A DNA stretch of 64,000 nt from Leptodactylus fallax (GCA_947044405.1 CAMRHE010000021.1:6680501-6744500), one strand, 5' to 3'. Counted from the first letter of the stretch, positions 35,830-46,866 are shown. Notes: a model not told the origin generated them from the sequence alone. Translations and numbers: made by a program.

Positions 35830-36850
35830 TCTTTAAACTTTATACTATAAGCTTATACCACCTTTTAGTTGGCTTACGCTGAACCAGAATTTTACCACAA
35901 TTAAATAGGACCTTTCATGTCCTCTAACAGTGTTCTATATGAATTTAGCGCACTTTCAGCTTTGCAGGTATGTGCTCCGTTAGTTCTGGCACATATATCA
36001 CTGTACTGGGCCACTGAGTTTACAGGATGATGCTCTTGTGGTTATCCATTACAGGGATGTGATGACAGATTGGATTTGTTCTGGTGGTGTTTAGGCATCT
36101 AAAATCTTGCCACAAATTCTCCAAAGATGAAAACTATGTGCAAAGTTTATCTGTGTTGCCATTGCCATGCTGTTTGGGACTGTAGAACTTTAAAGCCGTG
36201 AAATATGGAGATAACGTTTTACAGTCACTGTGTAGTGGATGGGATTCTGGAAAATCCAATCCCCACAGTGTGGTAAAATACGCAACCTCTGCGAACTTTC
36301 TGTGAAAAGTGGTGCGGGAAAAACCGCAATGCGTTGCTGCCGCGGATTTTCCCGTAACGCTTTTTTGCTGCGGGACGCTACATGGGGACTTAGCCTAAAG
36401 GGGTTTTACAGGACTATAAAATGACCTGCCTCCCAGCAACCCCAGCTGTTTGATATGTCTGTCTCAGACTAGTAACATCACATCCGTTGGTCACATAGCC
36501 ATGCCGCAGCTCAGTCCCATTCACATCTCATACAACGTGTGTCGCTGTACTTGGTAGGCAGCAATGAACGCTGCAACCCATTCAATCAGCTCATTGGTGA
36601 GGGTACTGGTTGTCACCCCCCCAGCAATCTGATACTGATGACCTATTGTAAGGGTATGTCATCAATATATAAGCACACCTTTGCTTTTGGCGTTTAGAAT
36701 ATGATGTACAGGGAGTTTGGTGCCCCCTTCCTTCGTATTTAGGTACTTGACACAAATCTGTAGTATATCTGTACGATCAGTATTGTGGAGTGTCTATATG
36801 TCACTGCAGCGCTATAATTTATGAAGTCTGACGAGTATTCGCAGTAATAC
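35830..36850. other. Intergenic DNA before ADAT1, repeats only
   Basis: No coding motif. A copy of the GGCCCC/GGGACTTAGCC-type repeat lies at about 36237-36410. Otherwise the sequence is unassigned. Confidence 0.5.
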
Positions 36851-36889
36851 ATTGTGTAACATACAGTACATTACAAGTGATATACGTTC

Positions 36890-37185
36890 TGCTGGGGTTT
36901 CTGGATATTGTAGTCCAGCGAGAAATCTCCCTGTCAGTAAGAACGAGACAAGGGACTACAGTTCCCAGAATCCCTCTCACATAACGTGTGAAATGTGTCC
37001 TAGCGCTAAGTGTGAGGAGAACGGTAAACTGCATGAGGATAGCTACAGCCAACTTTCTAGCCGAAGAACGAAGTGTCGGGGCTACCTCAGCGCGCCACAC
37101 ATTGTAATGTGGGTGGTGTCTCCAAGCTTCACTCTCGTCGTCGCAGATTGTGACGTCATCACTAAAGCGACTAGAGAATGGCGGG
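36890..37185 (+). promoter_or_regulatory. ADAT1: ADAT1 promoter and first exon region
   Basis: This segment precedes the first conserved ADAT1 coding exon and is richer in CpG than its surroundings. ACTACAGTTCCCAGAATCC at 36955-36973 fits the ZNF143/Staf site (ACTACAATTCCCAGCATGC type). A weaker inverted copy lies at 36894-36914 (complement ACTACAATATCCAGAAAC). A consensus CRE, TGACGTCA, is at 37151-37158. These are typical of TATA-less housekeeping promoters. The transcription start cannot be placed exactly. The location relies on the downstream gene and these motifs, not on expression data. Confidence 0.65.
37178..37185 (+). CDS. ADAT1: Candidate ADAT1 first coding exon end (ATG GCG GG)
   Basis: An ATG in good context (A at -3, G at +4) is followed after eight bases by GTAATA, a possible donor. 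Splicing to the acceptor AG at 37636-37637 would give ATG GCG GGG GTG AAC, that is Met-Ala-Gly-Val-Asn, in frame with the conserved TADEI start of ADAT1. The phases fit exactly. It is an inference. The alternative is initiation at the GTG at 37639. Only the coding part is given; the 5' UTR would extend upstream. Confidence 0.4.
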
Positions 37186-37637
37186 GTAATATAGCGTGAG
37201 AGAGCTGTAGCAACTAGTGTTATAAAAATTGGGGAGATCAGCTCTCAGCATGCATTGGGATGTCTAGTGGTTAGCTATGTGAAGACTTTACGTGCCTCAT
37301 TGATCATCTCCATGGCAACATATAGACATTTTCCACCAATGTGGTAAATAACCCTTCTAGTGCTTGTATTGGTATAACCCGTATTTGGCACCATTTTCAC
37401 ATCCTCCCAGTGTGGAGATGGTTCCAGTAATGTACTGAATCTCTTCCATATTTACCACCAAAGCCTCTGGTATAATTTTGTTCCTACAGTGTCCCTTTGA
37501 CTTTTGTCGCCTTTGCGTTGCATTTTTTGGTCAGCTCTAAATAGTGAATAGCTGCCAGGTCTCAGAATGGGTCTGGGGGTGTAGGTTTTAGCACTCCAAT
37601 CCTGTGACTTATGATGTGGTCTTCTCTATGGTTAAAG

Positions 37638-37792
37638 GGTGAACACTGCAGATGAAATCTCAGCTTTGTGTTATGACCATTACCGCACCAAGCTACCTAA
37701 GCAAGGCCAGCCTGATACCAGCAAGGAATGGACATTGATGGCTGCAGTAATACAAGTGGAGTCCACGGAAGGAAAGACAGACATCGGGAAAG
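37638..37792 (+). CDS. ADAT1: ADAT1 coding exon 2 (N-terminus)
   Basis: ADAT1 deaminates adenosine 37, next to the anticodon, of eukaryotic tRNA-Ala to inosine. This exon encodes [20 protein letters not shown] and then [14 protein letters not shown], closely matching the vertebrate N-terminus. The codon aligned to the initiator Met is GTG, and an in-frame TAA (37633-37635) lies just upstream in the genome. A spliced upstream ATG or non-AUG start is therefore needed. The exon ends ATC GGG AAA G before GTGATC, leaving phase 1, which fits the next exon. The acceptor (TCTTCTCTATGGTTAAAG) is weak. Confidence 0.93.
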
Positions 37793-38610
37793 GTGATCGT
37801 GTTCCCAAGTCTTGGGCTATTTGAGTGAACTCTCTATTTCCTAGACTTTAGGATTTGTTCACATAGAGGAATTTGTAGCTGATTTTGAGGTGGATTCAAC
37901 CTCAAAACCCACTCCACATTCTTCCTGAAATCGGCCTCCATGCATTTCACTGGGAGGTAAAATGCTGAACATGTTCAATTTTCAGGCGGATTCCGTACCC
38001 CTATTGAATGAATGGGAGGCGGAAAAATACTGCATGGTATACTAGCTATTTGTGAATGACAAATTATAGATATTAAGTAGACCCACAAAATGAATCCAGA
38101 CTGCATACCAGATATAGATCAGGCTAGAACCTGCCTGTTTATTGACCGTAGCTCAAACAGAAACCCTCAAAAGAGGCCTGAAATCTGCTTCCTATTTATT
38201 TCATCTAGCATGCAAAAAGAAACATCCCGCCCTTTCTTCAGGCAATTTCCTCATGAAACTCCCATAGAAATGAATGGGAAGAAAAACAAAACCCATCTGG
38301 GGGAAACGCAGCTTTTGTTGTTGCAGATTTTGTTGCGTTTTTTTGAGCCATAACCAGGAGTGGATTGAGCAGAAGGTAAAAGTAGAAGTACACACATGGA
38401 CAAAATTGTTGGTACCCCTCGTTTAATGAAAGAAAAACCCACAATGGTCACAGAAATAACTTGAATCTGACAAAAGTAATAATATATAAAAAATTCTATG
38501 AAAATGAACAAATAAAAGTCAGACATTGCTTTTCAAACATGCTTCAACAGAATTTTTAAAAAAAGAAAACTCATGAAACAGGCCTGGACAGAAATGATGG
38601 TACCCTTAAC

Positions 38611-39660
38611 TTAATATTTTGTTGTACAACCTTTTGAGGCAATCACTGCAATCAAACGATTCCTGTAACTGTCAATGAGATTTCTGCAGCTCTCAACAGG
38701 TATTTTGGCCCACTCCTCATGAGTAAATTGCTCCAGTTGTCTCGGGTTTGAAGGGTGCCTTTTCCAGATGGCATGTTTCAGCTCCTTCCAAAGATGCTCA
38801 ATAGGATTTAGGTCAGGGCTCATAGAAGGCCACGTCAGAATAGTCCAATGTTTTCCTCTTTGCCATTCTTGGGTGTTTTTAGCTGTGTGTTTTGGGTCAT
38901 TATCCTGTTGCAAGACCCATGACCTGCGACTGAGACCAAGCTTTCTAACACTGGGCAGCACATTTCTCTCTAGAATCCCTTGATAGTCTTGAGATTTCAT
39001 TGTACCCTGCACAGATTCAAGACACCCTGTACCATATGCAGCCCCAGAACATAACAGAGCCTCCTCCATGTTTCACAGTAGGGACCGTGTTCTTTTCAAG
39101 ATATGCTTCATTTTTCCATCTGTGAACATAGAGCTGATGTGCCTTGCCAAAAATTTCGATTTTTGTCTCATCTGTCCATAGGACATTCTTCCAGGAGCTT
39201 TGTGGCTTGTCAGCATGTAGTTTGGCAAATTCCAGACTGGCCTTTTTATGATTTGTTTTCAACAATGGTGTCCTCCTTGGTCGTGTCCCATGAAGTCCAC
39301 TTTGGCTCAAACAACGACAGATGGTGTGATCTGACACCGATGTTCCTTGAGCTTGAAATTCACCTTTAATCTCTTTAGACGTTTTTCTGGGCTCTTTTGT
39401 TACCATTCGTATTATCTCTCTCTTTGATTTGTCATCAATTTTCCTCCTGCGGCCACGTCCAGGGAGGTTGACTACAGTCCCATGGATCTTAAATTTCTGA
39501 ATAATATGTGCAACTGTAGTTACAGGAACATCAAGCTGCTTGGAGATGTTCTTTTAACCTTTACCTTTAACATGCTTGTCTATAATTTTCTTTCTAAGCT
39601 CCTGAGACAACTCTTTCCTTCGCTTCCTTTGGTCCATGTTGAGTGTGGTACTCGCCATGT
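38611..39660 (-). pseudogene. Tc1 transposase, frame broken in several places
   Basis: On the - strand: MASTTLNMDQRKRRKELSQE start (39658), a stop after KGKG, then the frame 39406-39017 with EPRKTSKEIKGEFQ and WTDETKIEIFGKA, and the frame 39069-38611 with [29 protein letters not shown] and GCTTKY. All three catalytic boxes survive, but stops and at least one frameshift separate them. Confidence 0.9.
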
Positions 39661-39760
39661 CACCAAACAGCACAGTGATTATCTGTAGCCCTATATACAG
39701 GCCCACTGACTGATTACAAGATTGTAGACACCTTTGATGCCAATTAGTGGACACACCTTG

Positions 39761-40581
39761 ATTTAACACAGGGGTAGGCAACCTTTTTTTCTTCGGCGTG
39801 CTGATTTCGATTAAAAAAAATTCAAAGTTGAGGTACTCAGAGTGCCGGTCAATAATTGTAAGTCGGACGACCCCTACACACGGTATTATGCCCCATAGCG
39901 GCCCCTGCACATGGTATTATGCCCCATAGCGGCCCCTGCACACAGTATTATCCTCCATAGTAGCCCCTGCACACAGTATTATTCCCCATAGTGGCCCCTG
40001 CACACGGTATTATGCTCTATAGTGGCCACTGCACACGGTATTATGTCCCATAGTGGCCCCTGCACACGGTATAATATTCTAACTTTTATAATATTCCAAT
40101 TGTCACCATTCACTAGCTATTATTATCCTGTGGGGTCTCTTCAGACCCCAGAGTATAATAAGCGGAGGGCCAAGAAAGGTGACAAACATAAAAAACAATG
40201 TTACTCACTTTTTCCTGACTCCGCAGCCACTCTGTTCTCTTCGGGCGCTTCTCCCTGATGTCAGCGACGGCTGATTGGATCTCAGGGGTCACGTCACGTC
40301 ATTATGCGTAATGACGTCGGACGTGATCCCTGAGGCCCTGTCAGCGGTCTCTTACATCAGGCAGAAGCGCCTGCAGAGCACACAGCGGCTGCGGATCCAG
40401 GGAAGGTGAGTTAACATTGTTTTTTATGTTTGATCACCTCCCGGGGGCTCCGCTTATTATACTCTGGGGTCTGAAAAGACCCCACAGTATAATAATAGCA
40501 GTTTCGTTTCAGCTGTGTTTGGTCCGATCGAAACTGCTGGGTGAGGACTCCCGTGCCAGGTTGCCAACCCCTGATTTAACA
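39761..40581. mobile_element. 805-bp hAT element with minisatellite, nested in Tc1
   Basis: The element proper is 39769-40573. It starts CAGGGGTAGGCAACC and ends with the complement of CAGGGGTTGGCAACC. Perfect 8-bp duplications ATTTAACA lie at 39761-39768 and 40574-40581. Inside (39885-40070) are several units of the 31-bp minisatellite in reverse orientation (GTATTATGCCCCATAGCGGC). A hairpin-bounded module follows at 40110-40497, like that of the 4.75 kb hAT. No transposase was found. Confidence 0.93.
40110..40497. repeat. Hairpin-bounded module in hAT
   Basis: First hairpin GTGGGGTCT/AGACCCCAGAG near 40121-40155; second TTATACTCTGGGGTCT/AGACCCCACAGTATAA near 40456-40494. Between them are TTACTCACTTTTTCCTGACT (40200) and the inverted AGGGAAGGTGAGTTAAC (40398), with ACGTCACGTCA-type motifs near 40290. 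Confidence 0.85.
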
Positions 40582-41290
40582 TGTCCCTTTGGTCACATTA
40601 TTTTCAGGAGTACCATCATTTCTGTCCAGGCCTGTTTCATGAGTTTTCTTTTTTTAAAAATTTTGTTGAATCATGGTTGAAAATCAATGTCTGACTTTCA
40701 TATGTTCATTTTCATAGAATTTTTATTTATTATTACTTTTGTCAGATTCAAGTTATTTCTGTGACCATTGTGGGTTTTTCTTTCATTAAACGAGGGATAC
40801 CAACAATTTTGTCCACGTGTGTATTTCCTATATATTTCGTATTCCTTTTGTAGCCATTCTTGGCTTTGGCTCAAAAAAAAATCTTCAACAAAAAAACTGC
40901 GTTTCTGCAATGTGGGGCCTTGGCCTAAAGCAGTTTTTAAAAAACAGTTTAAAAAAAACACTGGAGGTTTTAGGAAACATAACCTTTGTGTAGGTGAAAA
41001 TAACTGCTTCAGAATTTCTCTTCAAAAGCAACTTTAAAAAAAAAATCTGCTTTAAGCCCCTGGCAGACAACCCTATGAAAGGTCAGTTTTCTATCCGGGT
41101 TTTTCCCAGATAGCACACTGACCCATTCATTTCTATGGGCCCGTACAATTGAATTACACGGGCCGCAAAATACGGAACAGGTACTTTTCCTGTCCGATTT
41201 TGCGGCCGTACGTCCGCGGCTTCTATTCATTGAATGAAAGTGACTGCGGAAGCACGGGCATCCGTGTGCCGCCCGTGCCATTCATTTACG

Positions 41291-42273
41291 GCTGGTGGCA
41301 GTGGCGTAACTAAAGTCTTGTGGGCCCTGGTGCAAACTTTTGTCCGGGGCCCCCTACCCCCTCCCTAGAGTGAATTTTTGATAGTTATTGTTACGGGTGC
41401 TGCAGCGATATCTAAGATACTTGAAAGGAATACAGCTGTAATTTCCAAAACTGCAGTTATCAAGAATACAGTGAGTGAGCAGCGCAGCAACCGGCATATA
41501 AAAACAATACTGGGAAAGTGTTACGTGCTCCACAGTAGCCCCCACACAGTGTTACATGCTCCGCAGTGTCCCCCACACAGTACTCCTCCATGCTACGCAG
41601 TGGTCCCCACACAGTATTATATGCCCAGCAGTGGCCCCCCACACAGTATTATATGCCCAGCAGTGGCCCCCACGCAGTATTATATACCCAGCAGTGGCCC
41701 CCACGCAGTATTATATGCCCAGCAGTGGCCCCCACGCAGTATTATATGCCCAGCAGTGGCCCCCACGCAGTATTATATGCCCAGCAGTGATCCCCACGCA
41801 GTATTATATGCTCCCAAGAGCCCCCCATCCCCCCAGAGCCGGTGCTATTATTGTACTCACTTTACCTCACCTCTTCGGGGGGATCCTCGTCCGTCCTGCT
41901 GTCTGCGGCATCCACTTCTGTCTGGCGACTGAGGTCTCGCGCTCCAGCGGTCATGTGGTAATGGTAATGACGTCATCGTGCCCAATGTGACTGCTGGCGT
42001 GACCTCAGTTACCGGCAGGAAGATCCCCGGAGCAGATGCTCAGCCCAGGACAGGTGAGTATAAGTATTTTATTTTTATACACCTACCCTGGGCTGGCAGG
42101 TATTGGAAAGGGGCCTGGCCAGGTCCCTTTCAATTAACTATATGTATAGCGGTCGGGGAACAAGGCTTTCCTCGACCACTATCCTGTTGGTCCGGGCCCT
42201 GGCCATTTCCAGATGGCCGCGGGCACCGTACCCCTCTGGGCCCGGTCGCACCCCCTGCGCCACTGGCTGGTGG
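41291..42273. mobile_element. 967-bp hAT element with 31-bp minisatellite
   Basis: The element proper is 41299-42265. It starts CAGTGGCGTAACTAAAG and ends with the complement of CAGTGGCGCAGGGGG. Perfect 8-bp duplications GCTGGTGG lie at 41291-41298 and 42266-42273. The minisatellite at 41525-41815 has units of the form AGTATTATATGCCCAGCAGT + GGCCCCCACGC. It is followed by TACTCACTTTACCTCACCTC (41856) and the inverted GGACAGGTGAGTATAA (42049) around a GACGTCATC motif. No transposase was found. Confidence 0.92.
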
Positions 42274-42291
42274 TTAGCACATGGTCGTGTG

Positions 42292-42699
42292 TAGAGATGA
42301 GCGAATCGAAGCTGCAGAAGTAGTATTTGATCCGAATTTCAGGAAATCTTCGATTTGCATGGAATCTGGATTTCCTGATGCTACGCGGTAACGATTATTT
42401 AGTAAGGACCTTTGTGACATCAGACGGTCACAAGATATTCTCTAGTGATGTGATTGGGTAGGCGTGTCTTTGCTTGTTAGCAGATCCTTCCACATGAATA
42501 AAAGTTGTCCATGCTGGAGAAAGAGAGAGACATGACTGCGGCATCCAAGGGCTTCTGCCATTTTGTCGCCCTCCCCGGGTCTCTGTAGCCAAGAAATAGC
42601 TGTTTATTCGCCGCAAATTAATTTGGATCGAATAGAATCCTATCAAAAAATTTGGCAAAGTTGCTGAATCGATTTTTTTAAAACTTCGTTCATCTCTAG
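42292..42699. mobile_element. MITE with GAGATGAGCGAA termini
   Basis: TAGAGATGAGCGAA at the left is the inverted match of TTCGTTCATCTCTA at the right, about 405 bp apart. The short TA or 3-bp target suggests a Harbinger-like or other DNA transposon family, but this is not proven. No coding. Confidence 0.7.
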
Positions 42700-43104
42700 T
42701 CGTATTCAAACCGGCTTAGGCTGAGGCCCATCTTGAAGAAATACAGCTTTTTTGTTGTTGCAGATTTTGCTGCATTTTTTGAGCCAAAATCAAGAATGGC
42801 CACCAAGGCTTGCAGGACTTTTCTCTCTGCAGTTTTGAAGCGGAATGATGGAGTACATGAACGAGCCCAGGTGTGAATCCAGTCTTACCCTACTCCGCAG
42901 GTTGCATCTATTTTTGCTGGTACTCACCCTATTTGTATTATGTCATAAGCTAAGTGTAGGACAATATTTTACGCCAGCCAGTTGTTGACTACGGTGAAAA
43001 TGTTGATCATAGTTTGTTGTAGGAGTACACCTGCATGAAATATATTAGTTGCCATAATATCAAATTGTACTCTTTTGAAACGACAAATGAATCAAATAAA
43101 TTAA

Positions 43105-43622
43105 ATTACTGTATTTTTTGATTTATAAGATGCAGTTTTTTTCCCATCCAAAGTCCCTTCAGACCCCAGAGTGTAATGATCGAAAGCCTCAGGGAGGTGA
43201 TTAAACAGTGTAACTCACCTCTCCTAGGCTCTGGTGCTGATCTTCCAGTGTCTTCTGTTCACAGAGATGTCTCTGAATGACATCAGAGACCGCCGAGGAC
43301 TGTGATTGGGCCACACATTAGCATCATGATGCAAAATGTAGAAAACCCAGAGTATAATAATGGTTCCTGAACCCAAAATTTTTTAAAAATTTGTAAAGAA
43401 CACCGTATGGGCCACTATAAAGCATTCTAGTGTGTGAAGGGGTCACTATGGGACATTATATTGTGTGGAAGGGCCACTATGGGACATTGTACTGTATGGA
43501 AGGGCCACTATTCTTAGGTTGTCCAGGATTTGGTTCAAATTTTTTTCCCCTATTTTCCTCCTGTAAAACCAAAGTGTATCTTATCATCAGGTGCATCTTA
43601 TAAAGCAAAAATACGGTACTTG
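43105..43622. mobile_element. MITE carrying the hairpin and minisatellite module
   Basis: The left end TACTGTATTTTTTGATTTAT and the complement of the right end TACCGTATTTTTGCTTTAT, then AAGATGCA, are inverted repeats. Inside are a half hairpin (CAGACCCCAGAGTGTAATGA), GTAACTCACCTCTCC, CCCAGAGTATAATAATGG, and three units of GGGTCACTATGGGACATTAT + ATTGTGTG (43400-43512). Its family differs from the hAT elements by its termini. Confidence 0.75.
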
Positions 43623-44508
43623 ACCTGCTTTACATCTTAGTAACACATTGATACTGGCAATAATAGGGGTCACTTTATAACTTAGTCTGGGACTGCTTTA
43701 TAAGTGGGTCCTGATGGCGGTATATAGTCTGATGAAAAAGCATCAAGACAGAGGGATGTTATGGGAACCGCATTCTTCTGGGAGCTCTCATTGGTGTATG
43801 GGAGACTTGACAACTCTTGCATGGTCTAGGAGGCTTTCTATTTTTCCTTCAGCCTTATGGGCTTGACAACCACTAAACACTACTGTCCATGTTACAAAGT
43901 ATAAGTTACAGTTGCCAAAGTAGTAAACAACAGATTTAACACATCTTAGGGGAAGGTTCACATGGAGTTTGACGTGTTTTTTTACTCCAGGACACTGTAT
44001 GGACATGTAAAATCTGCTTAAAAAAGCTAGTTGTTTTTGCATTGAATCACCTGAAGATAGGCCATGCCACTTTTTTTTTGTTGTTTCCTCTGGCTGAAAA
44101 AAATCAGCTAGAGGAAAAAAAAATCTGTTACTGTCTCACATTGAAATGAAAGTGAGACATTTTTTGAGGCGGATTGCTCCTCAAAATCTGTGAGGGGAAG
44201 TACAGTGTATAGTGAATATCTAGCCAGATGCACTATAAACAAGACAAGATATAACTGGTTTGAGTTACAGTAAATCTGTTGGGTTGAGGCTTCCCTGTCC
44301 TGGACCACCTAGTTCTCTACACACTTCTCAGTCTACCAATCTCAAAAGCGGCTGCAGGTCAGAAAATAAAAAAGTAGAACAATTCTCGTGCATTTGACTT
44401 GAATGTCTACATGCCTATGTGCTGTGAGTTGTTTCAAATGGGTAAACTTGGCTTATACATTATATATTTTAGTTTTTATATTTTTTTTTTCTTTCTTACA
44501 TTTCACAG

Positions 44509-44565
44509 TTGTTGCTATGGGAACTGGGACAAAATGTATTGGCCAGTCAAAATTACGGAAGACTG
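44509..44565 (+). CDS. ADAT1: ADAT1 coding exon 3
   Basis: A 57-bp exon between a long pyrimidine tract (TTTCTTACATTTCACAG) and GTGAGT. In frame it reads VVAMGTGTKCIGQSKLRKT, near-identical to vertebrate ADAT1. It starts in phase 1 and ends in phase 1 (first base of the Gly codon). MGTGTKCI is a conserved block just before the catalytic HAE motif. Confidence 0.97.
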
Positions 44566-44903
44566 GTGAGTACAGATAGTCCCAAAAAAAAATGAGATGC
44601 TTCTATTATTTACATGCCTGTATGTTATTTTATAAATAAATTTCTCAAGTGAAGTTTATGACTTTTCGCACAAGTAATTTTAGAGTGTTGGAGCAGTTTT
44701 GAAGCTGAAATCAGGAGTCGATATAAGAAAAAAACATGAGAATAACCCATACCTGGTTTTGGCTTCAAACTTGTGTTAGAAAATGCATGCAGAAATTGAT
44801 CGTGTTATTGTTTTAATGCTGTTGTGCTAATGTTTTTACTCCTAAAACCATAGAAGATTGATAGCAAAAAAAGACCACATGGTCCATCTAGCCTACCCAT
44901 ATA

Positions 44904-46503
44904 CAGTGGCTTGCAAAAGTATTCATACCCCTTGAACTTTTTTACATTTTGTCACCTTACATGTGTTTTATTGACATTGTAAGTGATAGACCAACACAAA
45001 GTAGCAGAAAATTGTGAAGTGGAAGGAAAATGATACATGGTTTTCAACATTTTAATCAAATAAAAATAAAGTGTGATGTGCAAAAGTATTCAGTCCCCCT
45101 AAAGCAATACTTTGTAGAGCCACCTTTCGTTGCAATTACAGCTGCAAGTCTTTTGGGGTATGTCTCTACCAGCTTTGCACATCTAGAGACTGAGATTTTT
45201 GCCAATTCTTCTTTGCAAAATAGCTCAAGCTTAGCCAGATTGGATGGAGAGCGTCTTTGAACAGCAAGTTTCAAGTTTTGCCACAGATGCACAATGGGAT
45301 TTAGGTCTGGACTTTGACTGGGGCATTCTAACACATGAATATTCTTTGATCTAAACCATTCCACTGTAGCTCTGGCTGTGTGTTTAGTGTCATTGTCTTG
45401 TTGGAAGGTGAATCTCCTTCCCAGTCTCAAGTCTTTTGCAGCCTCCAACAGGTTTTCTTCCAGGATTGCCCTGTATTTAGCTCCATCCATCTTCCCATCA
45501 ACTCTGAGCAGCTTCCCTGTCCCTACTGAAGAAAAGCATCCCCACAGCATGATGCTGCCGCAACCATGTTTCACAGTGGAGATGGTGTGTTCAGGGTGAT
45601 GAGCAGTGTTACTTTTCCACCACACATAGCGCTTTGCATTTAGGCCAAAAAGTTAAACTTTGGTCTCATCTGACCAGAGCACCTTCTTCCACATGTTTGC
45701 TATGTCCCCTATATGGCTTGTGGCAAACTGCAAACGGCACTTCTTATGTCTTTCTTTCAACAATGGTTTTCTTCTTGCCACTCTTCCATAAAGGCCAGAT
45801 TTGTAGAGTGCACGACTTATAGTTATCCTGTGGACAGATTCTCCCACCTGAGCTGTATATTTCTGTAGCTCCTCCAGAGTGACATTGGGCCTCTTGGCTG
45901 CTTCACTGACCAGTGCTCTCCTTGCTCGATCTGTTAGTTTAGGTGGACGGCCATGTCTTGGTCGGTTTGCAGTTGTAGAATACTTTTTCCATTTTTGGAT
46001 GATGGATTGAACAGTGGTCCTTGGGATGCTCAAAGCTTGGGATATGTTTTTATAACCTAACCCTGCTTTGAACTTCTCCTCAACTTTATCTCTGACCTGT
46101 CTGGTGAGTTCCTTGGTTTTCATGATGCTGTTTGTTCACTAGTGTTCTCTAACAAATCACTGAGGCCTTCACAGAACAGGTGTATTTATACTGAGACTAA
46201 ATTACACACAGCTGGACTCTATTAACTAATTAAGTGACTTCTGAAGGCAATAGATTGCACTTCATTTTATTTAGGGGTATCAGAGTACAGGGGGCTGAAT
46301 ACTTTTGCACGTCACTTTTCAGGTTTTTATTTGATTAAAATTTTGAAAGCCATCAAGTATCATTTTTGTTCCACTTCACAATTATGTGCTACTTTCTGTT
46401 GGTCTATCACTAAAAATCTCAATAAAATAAATTTAAGTTTGTGGTTGTAAGATGACAAAATGTGTAAAAGTTCAAGGGGTATGAATACTTTTTCAAACCA
46501 CTG
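44904..46503 (-). mobile_element. Tc1 element with nearly intact transposase
   Basis: CAGTGGCTTGCAAAAGTATT begins at 44904. The right end at 46503 has the complement CAGTGGTTTGAAAAAGTATT. TA flanks are at 44902-44903 and 46504-46505. The terminal repeats are about 150 bp with some divergence. Total length is 1600 bp. Confidence 0.93.
45089..46123 (-). pseudogene. Tc1 transposase with a single nonsense codon
   Basis: Begins MKTKELTRQVRDKVEEKFK (46123), with helix-turn-helix NISQALSIPRTTVQSIIQKW, the AT-hook-like GRPPKL, then WSDETKV. A TAA stop at 45650-45652 replaces the codon expected to be Glu before LFG. The same frame then continues to QQDNDTKHTARATVEW, DLNPIVHLWQNLK and GGSTKY. The catalytic Glu is also replaced (PIV for PIE), and the second box has Thr for Pro. 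So although one stop splits it, the enzyme would be catalytically dead anyway. Confidence 0.9.
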
Positions 46504-46509
46504 TATTAT

Positions 46510-46760
46510 TTCCTTTTCATCTTAAAGAACTTGTGTGGCCCCCAAATGCCACTGCCAGAAGCTGTCAGTGGACGGGAAATGCTATGCATTGAATGGGGCT
46601 GCTGTGACGCTTCTACTCCTTGAATACAAACCACTGAGTAGGTAGTGGACTCCCACAGATCACATATTGATGACCTATCCTTTATAGGATAGGTCATCAG
46701 CATGAAAAATCAACTTTGGGTCGGACAACCTCATTATAACCCCTTCCAGCTCTGCGCTGT
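46510..46760. repeat. TTAA-type MITE-like repeat fragment
   Basis: CTTGTGTGGCCCCCAAATGC...ATTGATGACCTATCC, TAGGATAGGTCATCAGCATG and GGACAACCTC are parts of a common amphibian MITE. The central GATGACCTATCCTTTATAGG palindrome is diagnostic. The termini are degraded. A related copy lies at 53467-53828. Confidence 0.6.
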
Positions 46761-46866
46761 ATTATTATGTCATGCAGGGCATGTAATAACAGGAGCTGTG
46801 CCTGTAGCATTACTTCCGACACTTGGTTGTATTAAATCCTCAGATGCTAAATTATTTCCAGAGATA

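Larger units (their letters stand above)
38391..40821 (-). mobile_element. Tc1 element disrupted by a hAT insertion
   Basis: CACACATGGACAAAATTGTT begins at 38391 and its inverted copy (with one change) ends at 40821; TA flanks are at 38389-38390 and 40822-40823. Terminal repeats exceed 180 bp and agree closely. The hAT at 39769-40573 lies between the transposase start and the right terminal repeat. Without it the Tc1 is about 1.62 kb. Confidence 0.93.
37793..44508 (+). other. ADAT1 intron (6.7 kb) with nested transposons
   Basis: Contains a Tc1 with a hAT insertion, a second hAT, MITEs and short repeats, listed separately. The parts at 37855-38390, 42700-43100 and 43620-44500 show only interspersed-repeat-like DNA and no exon. 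Confidence 0.85.

Noticed and set aside
36852..37199. 115-codon frame across the ADAT1 promoter.
   Set aside because: It has no recognisable domain and spans the ZNF143-like and CRE sites; GC-rich promoter DNA is poor in stops.
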